Source of the DNA: Acidobacteriaceae bacterium
GTDB lineage: Bacteria > Acidobacteriota > Terriglobia > Terriglobales > Acidobacteriaceae
DNA length: 9,784 nt
Assembly (NCBI GenBank): GCA_030049955.1
Contig: JASIJX010000407.1
Coordinates: 1 to 9,784 of the forward strand
Direction: 5' to 3'
The position numbers and the translations under genes were made by a program. Position 1 is the stretch's first letter. Each line of letters begins with the position of its first letter. Below the pieces are notes generated by a model. The model saw only the letters and a list, made by a program, of their open reading frames with translations. It was not told where the DNA came from and made no database searches. Of the stretch, positions 1 to 5,044 are shown in pieces.

Positions 1-62
1 TCTGAAAAACAAGAACAAAGCCCGGCAGTCCGCCAGCTATCCTGCTGAAAACAATAGACCTC

Positions 63-100
63 GGGACTTTTGGCAGGGGGGCGGGGGATCGAGGTGGGGG
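63..100 (+). other. G-rich tract, possible G-quadruplex
   Basis: Four guanine runs lie close together: GGG at 63-65, six G at 76-81, five G at 83-87 and five G at 96-100. The spacing (10, 1 and 8 bases) is within or slightly beyond what folds into a G-quadruplex. The tract is about 100 bases upstream of the small Cys/His gene. The rest of 1-199 shows no convincing gene or promoter. Folding and any regulatory role are inference. Confidence 0.3.
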
Positions 101-199
101 CTGCGTCTTGGCCGGAGCCGCCAAAGAGTTTTAAGACCGTCTGCGCCGGTCGCCACCCATCATGCCAACGCTCGAACTGCTCGAAAAGGAGAACCTGTT

Positions 200-580
200 A
201 TGTCCACCGTCAAAACCTGCCGCCACATTATGCCCACTGGCCGCACCTGCAAGTCGCCCGCCATGCGCGGCGGTGCCTACTGCTACTATCACGGCCCGCA
301 AAAGTCTCCGCGACGCTTCTCCAAACCCGCAGAGTCTGAACTTGAAATTGGGCAGATCGTCGAACCCGCTGACATCCCTCCCATCGCCGAGCAGATCCTC
401 CGCGCTCTGGCTTCCAATCAAATTTCCAGGGGCAAGGCAGCCATCATGTTTCAGGGCCTGCAAACCATCCTGGCCAGCTATCGTATTCCCCCTCCCGACT
501 CGTTCGACCCCGCAATTGATTTCGACCCCAACCTTGACCCCAACTTCTCCTCCGGCATCGATACACGCTTACAGCGGTGA
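200..580 (+). CDS. Small Cys/His-motif (putative zinc-binding) protein
   Basis: A 126-residue protein of unknown function. The start is well supported: AAAAGGAG at 184-191 sits 8 bases before the ATG. The N-terminus carries Cys7, Cys17, Cys28 and His31, with the pattern C-X9-C-X10-C-X2-H and a TGRTC...SPAMRGG core between them. This resembles the short 'C...G..C..PA..G..C..HG' motif found in many small bacterial and phage proteins that probably bind one zinc ion. Residues 33-60 are basic then acidic. Residues 60-95 look helical (PPIAEQILRALASNQISRG). The tail from about residue 97 is rich in Pro and Asp and probably disordered. There is no signal peptide or membrane segment. It stands alone: the next gene is nearly 480 bases away. 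Nucleic-acid binding would be a guess. I am confident it is a gene, not of its role. Confidence 0.8.
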   Translation: MSTVKTCRHIMPTGRTCKSPAMRGGAYCYYHGPQKSPRRFSKPAESELEIGQIVEPADIPPIAEQILRALASNQISRGKAAIMFQGLQTILASYRIPPPDSFDPAIDFDPNLDPNFSSGIDTRLQR

Positions 581-662
581 GTCGATTATTTGTTTCCGTT
601 GCTTGTGAGCTGGAAAGGTGACCGTGGCCCAGAGAAGCGCCGCGCAGTGCCAAACGCAACAA

Positions 663-690
663 CGGCCCGCAAACTCTCGTTTGTGGGCCG
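663..690 (+). terminator. 12-bp hairpin downstream of the Cys/His gene
   Basis: CGGCCCGCAAAC (663-674) and GTTTGTGGGCCG (679-690) pair over 12 positions with a single G-U wobble and a TCTC loop. It begins 82 bases after the stop codon of the upstream gene. No T run follows, so it is not a textbook intrinsic terminator. It could end or protect the upstream message, or be a dispersed palindromic repeat. The structure is certain, the role is inferred. Confidence 0.45.
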
Positions 691-720
691 CTGCCGGTGA
701 TCTGTTGGGATTGGACCGAA

Positions 721-770
721 GCCTTCGCGCTTTCAGGCGAATGCCAGAGCCACTGCGGAGATTCCTCCGC
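721..770 (+). other. Two further small hairpins
   Basis: GCCTTCGC (721-728) pairs with GCGAATGC (737-744) with one mismatch and an 8-base loop. GCGGAG (755-760) pairs perfectly with CTCCGC (765-770) around an ATTC loop. With the hairpin at 663-690 this makes three in a row over about 110 bases. They may be part of one structured RNA or a long 3' region, but I match them to no known family. Confidence 0.35.
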
Positions 771-1001
771 TAGGCCGATCTTCAATTATTGCTCTGAGCC
801 GCAGGCGCAAGGGCCTCAGGCCTCAGTCACCTCACGTAAATTACTGCTTGAGTCTTTTTTCATCGGCTGGATCATCCTCCTTTCCCGTGTAAGCTCAACC
901 TACGCCCGTCACCCGAAGGCGTCAAGCAGACCGGCGAAAAGCCTGCCGCATAAGCTGGCGCAAACCAATCCACCTCGCCCGCGCGACTGTAGCTTTTTTC
1001 G

Positions 1002-1031
1002 TTGCGTCTCACATTACGATGCGCGTATACT
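1002..1031 (+). promoter_or_regulatory. Sigma70-type promoter of the membrane-protein gene
   Basis: TTGCGT (1002-1007) and TATACT (1026-1031) are separated by 18 bases and resemble -35 and -10 boxes; TATACT matches five of six consensus bases. A T6 run at 994-999 lies just upstream. Transcription would begin near 1038, giving a leader of about 20 bases with the ribosome site at 1044-1050. This position also rules out the more upstream ATG at 1019 as the translation start. Confidence 0.6.
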
Positions 1032-1057
1032 CCGGCAATCCCGACGGAGGTGTGTAC

Positions 1058-1543
1058 ATGGCAAAGATTAATCTTGGACGTGTGATCCTCGGCGGTATTG
1101 TTGCGGGGATTGTGGCCGACATCCTCGACTATTTTGTCGATGGATTATGGCTTGCGCCGCGCTGGGCCGATGGGCTGAAAAGACTCAACCATCCCGCGGC
1201 GTTTTCGCTCAACGCGATCGTCTGGTTTCAGATACTCGGCATTGTCTGCGGCATTGTCAGCATCTGGCTCTATGCCGCCATGCGGCCGCGCTTTGGACCT
1301 GGAGTCAAAACCGCCGTGTACACCGGTGTTGCTGTCTGGGTGCTCACCGCGCTGCTGCCAAACATCGGATTCATGTATGTGACTGGCCTTTTCGGACGCC
1401 GCCTCACTCTCTACACCACGTTCGGCGCGCTGGTCGAAATTGTTGTGGGAACCATCGTCGGCGCTGCGCTCTATAAGGAAGCAGAAGCTGCGGCAGGAAA
1501 GCCGGTTGCTGCCGAAAAGCCCCGCGAAGCTGTGCGCGCTTAA
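1058..1543 (+). CDS. Four-helix integral membrane protein, unknown function
   Basis: A 161-residue hydrophobic protein. The start is set by ACGGAGG at 1044-1050, 7 bases before the ATG; the longer frame from 1019 would start before the likely -10 box. Predicted membrane segments are near residues 8-27 (VILGGIVAGIVADILDYF), 52-75, 86-108 and 117-138. Acidic residues (Asp21, Asp24, Asp28) lie at the end of helix 1. The tail after residue 140 is Ala/Glu/Lys-rich and probably cytoplasmic. I recognise no catalytic motif or named family. Similar small membrane proteins of unknown function are common in soil bacteria, but that is a general impression. It has its own promoter and a strong hairpin after its stop, so it is probably monocistronic. 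Confidence 0.82.
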   Translation: MAKINLGRVILGGIVAGIVADILDYFVDGLWLAPRWADGLKRLNHPAAFSLNAIVWFQILGIVCGIVSIWLYAAMRPRFGPGVKTAVYTGVAVWVLTALLPNIGFMYVTGLFGRRLTLYTTFGALVEIVVGTIVGAALYKEAEAAAGKPVAAEKPREAVRA

Positions 1544-1570
1544 CGGCTTCGGACAGAAAATCCTGCATGA

Positions 1571-1610
1571 TCGGGCATCGGGACGCGTCCGCGCGCATCC
1601 CGGTGTCCGG
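1571..1610 (+). terminator. Strong 17-bp hairpin after the membrane-protein gene
   Basis: Bases 1571-1587 pair with 1594-1610 around a 6-base loop: 13 Watson-Crick pairs, three G-U pairs and one C-A mismatch. It starts 28 bases after the stop codon. The wobble pairs favour folding of the plus-strand RNA, which fits the transcript of the upstream gene. No T run follows, so it may stop transcription only with Rho or act by protecting the 3' end. The arm contains the perfect palindrome GGACGCGTCC (1581-1590). Confidence 0.5.
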
Positions 1611-1703
1611 AGGAAATCCCTATCCAGCAATTCTCGATCTGCAATCGCTGTCTCGCACCTGTTAGCACGGGTCGAGCACCATTCACCTCGGGCGTATCTG
1701 AAG

Positions 1704-1724
1704 GCGCGGGAGCAATTCCCGCGC
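1704..1724 (-). terminator. Perfect 8-bp GC-rich hairpin after the aldo/keto reductase
   Basis: GCGCGGGA (1704-1711) and TCCCGCGC (1717-1724) are perfectly complementary around a 5-base loop. On the minus strand the hairpin begins 2 bases after the TAG stop of the reductase gene. No T run follows in either direction. Its position between convergent genes suggests a terminator or RNA-stabilising hairpin. Confidence 0.5.
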
Positions 1725-1726
1725 TG

Positions 1727-2602
1727 CTATGCAAACGCCAGGTTCAGATTGTCGATCGCCTCATCAATCTCCGAAGTATTCTTGTAGCCCACAGTCACGG
1801 AGTCAACGCCCGCGTTGCGGAAGGCGAAGCGCATCGCCTTTTGCCGATCTTCGTGGTTGAAGCGGCCCTCGCCGATCAGCTTCATGCTGACCACGCCCAT
1901 GCCGTGCGCCTTCGCCTGCTTCACGTGCGCCACCACCTCCGGCACGTTGCCCGGCTCGCCGCTGTCAGGCACCTCGGCATCCATAACCGCGCCCTTGTGG
2001 TTCATCCGGATCATCGCGATGTCGAGCCACTGCGTATCGGGAACGCGCCGCAGCGCCGGCAAGCCGTGGACCGAAGCCCCGTGGCTGACGATCATCTGCC
2101 GGTGCTCGGCCTCCAGGATCGCATCCTGCCAGCGCATAGAATCGGTCGGCCAGTTGGCCTCGTGCTGCCAGTGCAGCAGCATGATGTCAAAGTAATCCGT
2201 GTTCGAATTGCGGCGCAGCTCGTCGAGCCTCTTCATCGGGTCGCCATACGAATCCGTCGTCACCTTCGACATCAGCCGGTAACTGTCGCGCGGCAGGCCC
2301 TTCAACGCGGTCCCAAGCATCTGTTGCGAGTCGCCGTAAGACTCGGCCGTCTCGAAAAACCGGACGCCGCGGTCATAGGCGTAGCGAACCAGCCGCGTAA
2401 AGCCGTCCTGCCCCAACTCCTGTTGCACTCTGCCGTTGAAGCTGCCAGTGCCAAAGGCCAGCCGCGTGACCTTCACCTTCGACTTGCCCAGCACCACCCA
2501 GTCCGTGGCCGCCTCACGCTCGGCATGCAGCGCACCAACGCTTGCGAGCGCACCCGCTGCGACGCTCGCTTTAAGAAAATTCCGTCGGGAACAGGCTTTC
2601 AT
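1727..2602 (-). CDS. Tat-exported aldo/keto reductase
   Basis: A 291-residue NAD(P)H-dependent oxidoreductase of the aldo/keto reductase superfamily, predicted to act in the periplasm. The start at 2602 is preferred over an upstream ATG (2677): GGAGG (complement of 2609-2613) lies 6 bases before it, and it places a perfect twin-arginine signal at the N-terminus (SRRNFLK, residues 5-11), followed by a hydrophobic stretch and a cleavage-like ALHA near residue 27. The barrel begins near residue 36 (VVLGKSKVKVTRLAFGTGSF). Of the classical tetrad, Tyr89, Lys113 (LMSKV) and His144 (LLHW) are present, but the aspartate is Glu84 (FFETAESYG instead of FFDTA). The C-terminal half has SVTVGYKNTSEIDEAI, matching the family's cofactor-binding end. 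The substrate is unknown. Tat export fits folding with a cofactor in the cytoplasm. It is probably monocistronic. Confidence 0.92.
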   Translation of the reverse strand: MKACSRRNFLKASVAAGALASVGALHAEREAATDWVVLGKSKVKVTRLAFGTGSFNGRVQQELGQDGFTRLVRYAYDRGVRFFETAESYGDSQQMLGTALKGLPRDSYRLMSKVTTDSYGDPMKRLDELRRNSNTDYFDIMLLHWQHEANWPTDSMRWQDAILEAEHRQMIVSHGASVHGLPALRRVPDTQWLDIAMIRMNHKGAVMDAEVPDSGEPGNVPEVVAHVKQAKAHGMGVVSMKLIGEGRFNHEDRQKAMRFAFRNAGVDSVTVGYKNTSEIDEAIDNLNLAFA

Positions 2603-2611
2603 GGCAAACCT

Positions 2612-2641
2612 CCATTGGCGCCCGCCAATTGCCCGCAATGG
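2612..2641 (-). promoter_or_regulatory. Nested palindromes in front of the aldo/keto reductase
   Basis: Three inverted repeats overlap here. ATTGGCG-CC-CGCCAAT (2614-2629) has perfect 7-base arms. ATTGC-CC-GCAAT (2628-2639) has perfect 5-base arms. CCATTG (2612-2617) and CAATGG (2636-2641) enclose both. The block touches the ribosome site of the reductase (2609-2613). It could be an operator for a dimeric repressor, or an RNA hairpin that controls access to the ribosome site. No regulator gene lies nearby. Confidence 0.45.
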
Positions 2642-2662
2642 TAACACAATGGCAGGGATTAA

Positions 2663-2797
2663 GGACCAAGGGAACAAGAAAACAGAGCCCCTAGATAAGC
2701 TGATCCGAGCAAGAACGAGCCGCGCGCCACGAACTACGATCCAACAGCGAGAGATCGCCTTCTCGGTCCCTTGTTCCCTTGCTCCCTCGTTCCCTGC
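2663..2797. repeat. 8-base tandem repeats with an inverted copy
   Basis: Four consecutive 8-base units lie at 2766-2797: GTCCCTTG, TTCCCTTG, CTCCCTCG, TTCCCTGC. They end 2 bases before the stop codon of the ABC gene. The same motif occurs in reverse at 2663-2678 (GGACCAAG, GGAACAAG). CAAGGGAACAAG (2667-2678) and CTTGTTCCCTTG (2770-2781) are exact inverted repeats 91 bases apart. The bases between show nothing I recognise, apart from two weak relatives of the heptamer array found at 3580 (2728-2741). Confidence 0.6.
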
Positions 2798-2799
2798 TT

Positions 2800-3585
2800 C
2801 TACCAGCTATGCAGCCACTCCTCATCGCGCCCAATGCGCACCTTCGTCTGGAACAGCTCGCTCAGCCGCGTTTCCGTGAGCAGTTCCTCGCGCGGGCCGT
2901 CGGCCTCAATACGCCCGTCCCGCATCAGGATGACGCGTTCGATCTCCGGCAGAATATCGCCTAGATGATGCGTTACCAGCACCAGCCCGGTGCCCTCCTG
3001 CGCTAGCCGTCGCAGCGTCTCGCGTAGCTCGCGCTGCGCTGCCAGGTCGAGCGCGTTTGAGGGCTCGTCAAGCAGCAGTTGGTCGGGCCGATGCACCAGC
3101 GCGCGCGCGATCATAATGCGCCGCTTTTCCCCGGCCGACATGGTGCCGACGAACTGCTCTGCGAGCCGCGTCGCTTCCATACGTTTGAGAGCCTCCCAGG
3201 CGCGCTCGCGCATCTCTTCGGTCACGTGCAGGTTCGGCCACAGCGTGGATGCGGAAAAGAATCCCGCAACCACGGCATCCAGGCCCGTCGTGACTGCGGT
3301 GCGCTCGCCAGGCAGCTCCGTGCCCACAACGCCAAAGTGCCGCCTCAGCTCCGTCAGGTCCCATCGCTCACGTCCGAAGATGCGCACTTGCATTCCGGTC
3401 TGAACGATCGGGTAAATTTGGCAAGTCATCGTCAGAATGAGCGTCGATTTCCCGCAGCCATTCGGTCCCAGAATCGCCACGTGCTCGCCGGTACGGATGC
3501 TCAGGTTCACATCGTGCAGCACCACGTTGTCGCCGCGGGCCACATTCACAGAGCGCAGATCGAGAAATTCGTGAGTCGAGTTCAC
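2800..3585 (-). CDS. ABC-type ATPase subunit (YlmA/ModF-like)
   Basis: A 261-residue ATP-binding cassette protein. In order it has Walker A GPNGCGKST (40-48), the signature region MSAGEKRR (149-156) in place of LSGGQ, Walker B LLLDEP (170-175) with Glu174, the D-loop NALD (177-180), and the switch His206 (LVTHH). The Q-loop glutamine appears replaced by Thr89 (FGVVGTELP). This and the VVAGFF segment recall the YlmA/ModF group, whose transport role is unclear. No permease or binding protein lies beside it, so the partner is elsewhere or it is a soluble ATPase. The start codon is GTG; no ATG or better start exists downstream before the conserved LDLRSVNV strand. The start lies inside a 7-base repeat array that also supplies a weak GGGA ribosome-site-like stretch. 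It is divergent from argJ and followed by the reductase gene after about 200 bases. Confidence 0.92.
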   Translation of the reverse strand: MNSTHEFLDLRSVNVARGDNVVLHDVNLSIRTGEHVAILGPNGCGKSTLILTMTCQIYPIVQTGMQVRIFGRERWDLTELRRHFGVVGTELPGERTAVTTGLDAVVAGFFSASTLWPNLHVTEEMRERAWEALKRMEATRLAEQFVGTMSAGEKRRIMIARALVHRPDQLLLDEPSNALDLAAQRELRETLRRLAQEGTGLVLVTHHLGDILPEIERVILMRDGRIEADGPREELLTETRLSELFQTKVRIGRDEEWLHSW

Positions 3586-3621
3586 AGTTCCCAGTTCGTA
3601 GTCCAGAGTTCGTAGTTTCGA
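3580..3621 (-). repeat. Six tandem heptamers overlapping the ABC start codon
   Basis: On the plus strand six 7-base units follow without gap: GTTCACA, GTTCCCA, GTTCGTA, GTCCAGA, GTTCGTA, GTTTCGA. Read on the minus strand the consensus is TNNGAAC. The last unit, TGTGAAC, contains the GTG start codon of the ABC gene, and the unit before it, TGGGAAC, gives the only ribosome-site-like bases. Such heptamer arrays resemble the short tandemly repeated repetitive (STRR) sequences of cyanobacteria in style; common origin is not implied. Copy-number change would alter the leader of this gene. Confidence 0.75.
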
Positions 3622-3672
3622 GCGGTCTATGCACTATGTACGGTCCACTGCTAGATTAAATGCGTCTACCTC

Positions 3673-4926
3673 ATGAGCGATCTTTCACCATTCCTCATTC
3701 CCCGCGGATTCCGCTTCGCAGCAACCAAGGCCGGCGTCAAGGCCAGCGGCCGCGCGGATTTCGCCGTCATCGTGGCCGATGCGCCTGCCAGCGCCGCCGC
3801 AGCTTTCACCTCGAACCGCGTCACCGCCGCGCCGCTTATCGTCGACAAGGAGCACCTGCGCGCCACGGGCGGCAAAGTGCGCGTTGTCGCCATCAATGCC
3901 GGCAATGCCAACTGCGCGGCTGGTCAGGCAGGCCTCAACGCCGCTCGCGCTACCTGCGCCGCTGCGGCAAAGCAGTTCGGCTGCAAGCCTGAGGAAGTGT
4001 TTCCCTCATCTACCGGCGTCATCGGAGTGCCTCTGCCCGCGGAAAAGCTCATCGCCGCCATGCCGCAGATAGCCGCGCACCTTGCCGGCAAGTCCGACCG
4101 CTTCATGGAAGCTGCACAAGCCGTCCTCACCACCGACACAGTTGAGAAGACCGCCTTCGCGCGCCTCGATATGCCAGCCGCAGGCGCCGTGCCAGCCGCA
4201 AGCGGCGCCGCATCGCAGCCAGGCGAAATTCGCATCGCCGCTTTCGGCAAAGGCGCCGGCATGATTCACCCGCAGCTTGTGCCGCACGCAACCATGCTGG
4301 TCTATGTCATGACGGACGCGGCCATCGAGCCCGCAGACCTGCAGCGCTATCTCTTTGAATCCGTCGACCTCAGCTTCAACCGCATCTCCGTGGACGGCGA
4401 TACCTCAACCAATGACACCGTGCTGCTGCTGGCCTCGGGCGCAAGCGGAATCAAGATCGGCGCAGGCGACGCAGCCTTTGCCGCTGCGCTCCAACAGGTC
4501 TGTACTTCGCTCGCCAAGCAGATCGTCGCCGACGGCGAGGGCATCACGCACGTAGTCGAGTTGCGTATTAGCGGCGCAGCCAATGATGCCGACGCTCTGC
4601 GCGTGGCGAAAGCCATCGCGCATTCTCCGCTAGTAAAAACAGCGTGGGCTGGCTGCGATCCCAACTGGGGCCGCCTGGCTGCTGCAATCGGCTACTCCGG
4701 CGCGCAGATCGATCCGGCGCTCTTCGAAATATCCTTCGGTACGCTGCCTATCTGCCGCAAGGGCGGCCGCGCGCCTGAGTTCGATGAAGCTGCCGCGCAC
4801 AAGTATCTCGCGCAATCGGAATTCTCCATCACGATCGATCTGCACCAGGGCGAGGGCTCGTGTGTCTTCTGGACCACCGACCTTACCGCGCAATATGTTC
4901 ACATCAATGCGGATTACTCCACCTAA
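3673..4926 (+). CDS. argJ: Arginine biosynthesis bifunctional protein ArgJ
   Basis: Glutamate N-acetyltransferase / ornithine acetyltransferase: it moves the acetyl group from N-acetylornithine to glutamate, recycling it in arginine synthesis in the cytoplasm. The 417-residue length is normal. Motifs: NAGNAN (75-80), SSTGVIG (112-118, oxyanion-hole Thr114-Gly115), KGAGMI (193-198), and HATML (205-209), where self-cleavage before Thr207 should create the alpha and beta chains and the nucleophile. Others are NRISVDGDTSTND (236-248), GEG (288-290), CDPNWGR (328-334) and the conserved end INADYST. Oddities are an Ala/Pro-rich insertion near residues 168-184, encoded by a short duplication, and about three extra residues just before the cleavage site. 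The ATG has no Shine-Dalgarno site, and TAGATT at 3652-3657 is a possible -10, so the leader may be very short. Whether it is mono- or bifunctional cannot be read from sequence. No other arg gene lies in the window. Confidence 0.96.
   Translation: MSDLSPFLIPRGFRFAATKAGVKASGRADFAVIVADAPASAAAAFTSNRVTAAPLIVDKEHLRATGGKVRVVAINAGNANCAAGQAGLNAARATCAAAAKQFGCKPEEVFPSSTGVIGVPLPAEKLIAAMPQIAAHLAGKSDRFMEAAQAVLTTDTVEKTAFARLDMPAAGAVPAASGAASQPGEIRIAAFGKGAGMIHPQLVPHATMLVYVMTDAAIEPADLQRYLFESVDLSFNRISVDGDTSTNDTVLLLASGASGIKIGAGDAAFAAALQQVCTSLAKQIVADGEGITHVVELRISGAANDADALRVAKAIAHSPLVKTAWAGCDPNWGRLAAAIGYSGAQIDPALFEISFGTLPICRKGGRAPEFDEAAAHKYLAQSEFSITIDLHQGEGSCVFWTTDLTAQYVHINADYST
4172..4207 (+). repeat. 18-base tandem duplication inside argJ
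   Basis: TGCCAGCCGCAGGCGCCG (4172-4189) is followed directly by TGCCAGCCGCAAGCGGCG (4190-4207), with 16 of 18 bases identical. It keeps the reading frame and adds a PAAGAV/PAASGA linker upstream of the ArgJ cleavage site, in a region that is short in most ArgJ proteins as I remember them. Confidence 0.6.
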
Positions 4927-4969
4927 GCTTCAATTACCTGAGCCGCAATCGTAGCCGCTCGAGCCGTCG

Positions 4970-4987
4970 CGCTTCATGCGAGAAGCG
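4970..4987 (+). other. Small hairpin between argJ and the E1-like gene
   Basis: CGCTTC (4970-4975) and GAAGCG (4982-4987) pair perfectly around a 6-base loop, 44 bases after the argJ stop. No T run follows. It may mark the end of the argJ message. An ATG at 4976 sits in the loop but has no ribosome site and lies upstream of the likely promoter of the next gene. Confidence 0.3.
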
Positions 4988-5007
4988 ATGAGGCAACCGC
5001 GCCAATT

Positions 5008-5013
5008 TACAAT
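5008..5013 (+). promoter_or_regulatory. Possible -10 box of the E1-like gene
   Basis: TACAAT (5008-5013) matches five of six bases of the -10 consensus. Transcription would begin near 5020, about 25 bases before the ATG at 5045. No good -35 box is seen at the expected distance, so this is a weak call that mainly supports the start choice. Confidence 0.3.
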
Positions 5014-5044
5014 CAAACTCAGCCACATCCCGATTACCACCCGC

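Larger units (their letters stand above)
581..1001. other. Long intergenic stretch with hairpins, no gene seen
   Basis: About 420 bases between the Cys/His gene and the promoter of the membrane-protein gene. The frames that stay open here lack a ribosome site and give low-complexity Ser/Arg/Pro-rich products, so I call none. The stretch contains three clear hairpins at 663-770 (listed separately), a direct repeat of GGCCTCA at 812-825, and two runs of six T (855-860 and 994-999). I found no tRNA fold and no riboswitch that I recognise. Confidence 0.5.

Noticed and set aside
162..608. A 148-codon plus-strand frame overlapping the Cys/His gene
   Set aside because: The frame beginning at 200 has the strong Shine-Dalgarno and the ordered Cys/His motif; the overlapping product is Pro/Ser/Ala-rich without motifs.
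818..860. Intrinsic terminator ending in the T6 run at 855-860
   Set aside because: The best stem I could draw before it has only about four good pairs with bulges.
1019..1057. Upstream ATG as start of the membrane protein
   Set aside because: It precedes the likely -10 box (1026-1031), and the ATG at 1058 has an ideal ACGGAGG site.
697..1071. A 124-codon open frame in the long intergenic stretch
   Set aside because: No ribosome site, Ser/Arg/Pro-rich product, and it runs through the likely promoter and into the start of the membrane-protein gene.
1841..2644. A 267-codon open frame on the plus strand opposite the aldo/keto reductase
   Set aside because: It mirrors a well-identified gene in GC-rich DNA, has no ribosome site, and its His/Arg/Leu-rich product shows no domain.
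2603..2677. Upstream ATG as start of the aldo/keto reductase
   Set aside because: It would bury the twin-arginine signal inside the protein and translate through the palindromes; the ATG at 2602 has GGAGG at a good distance.
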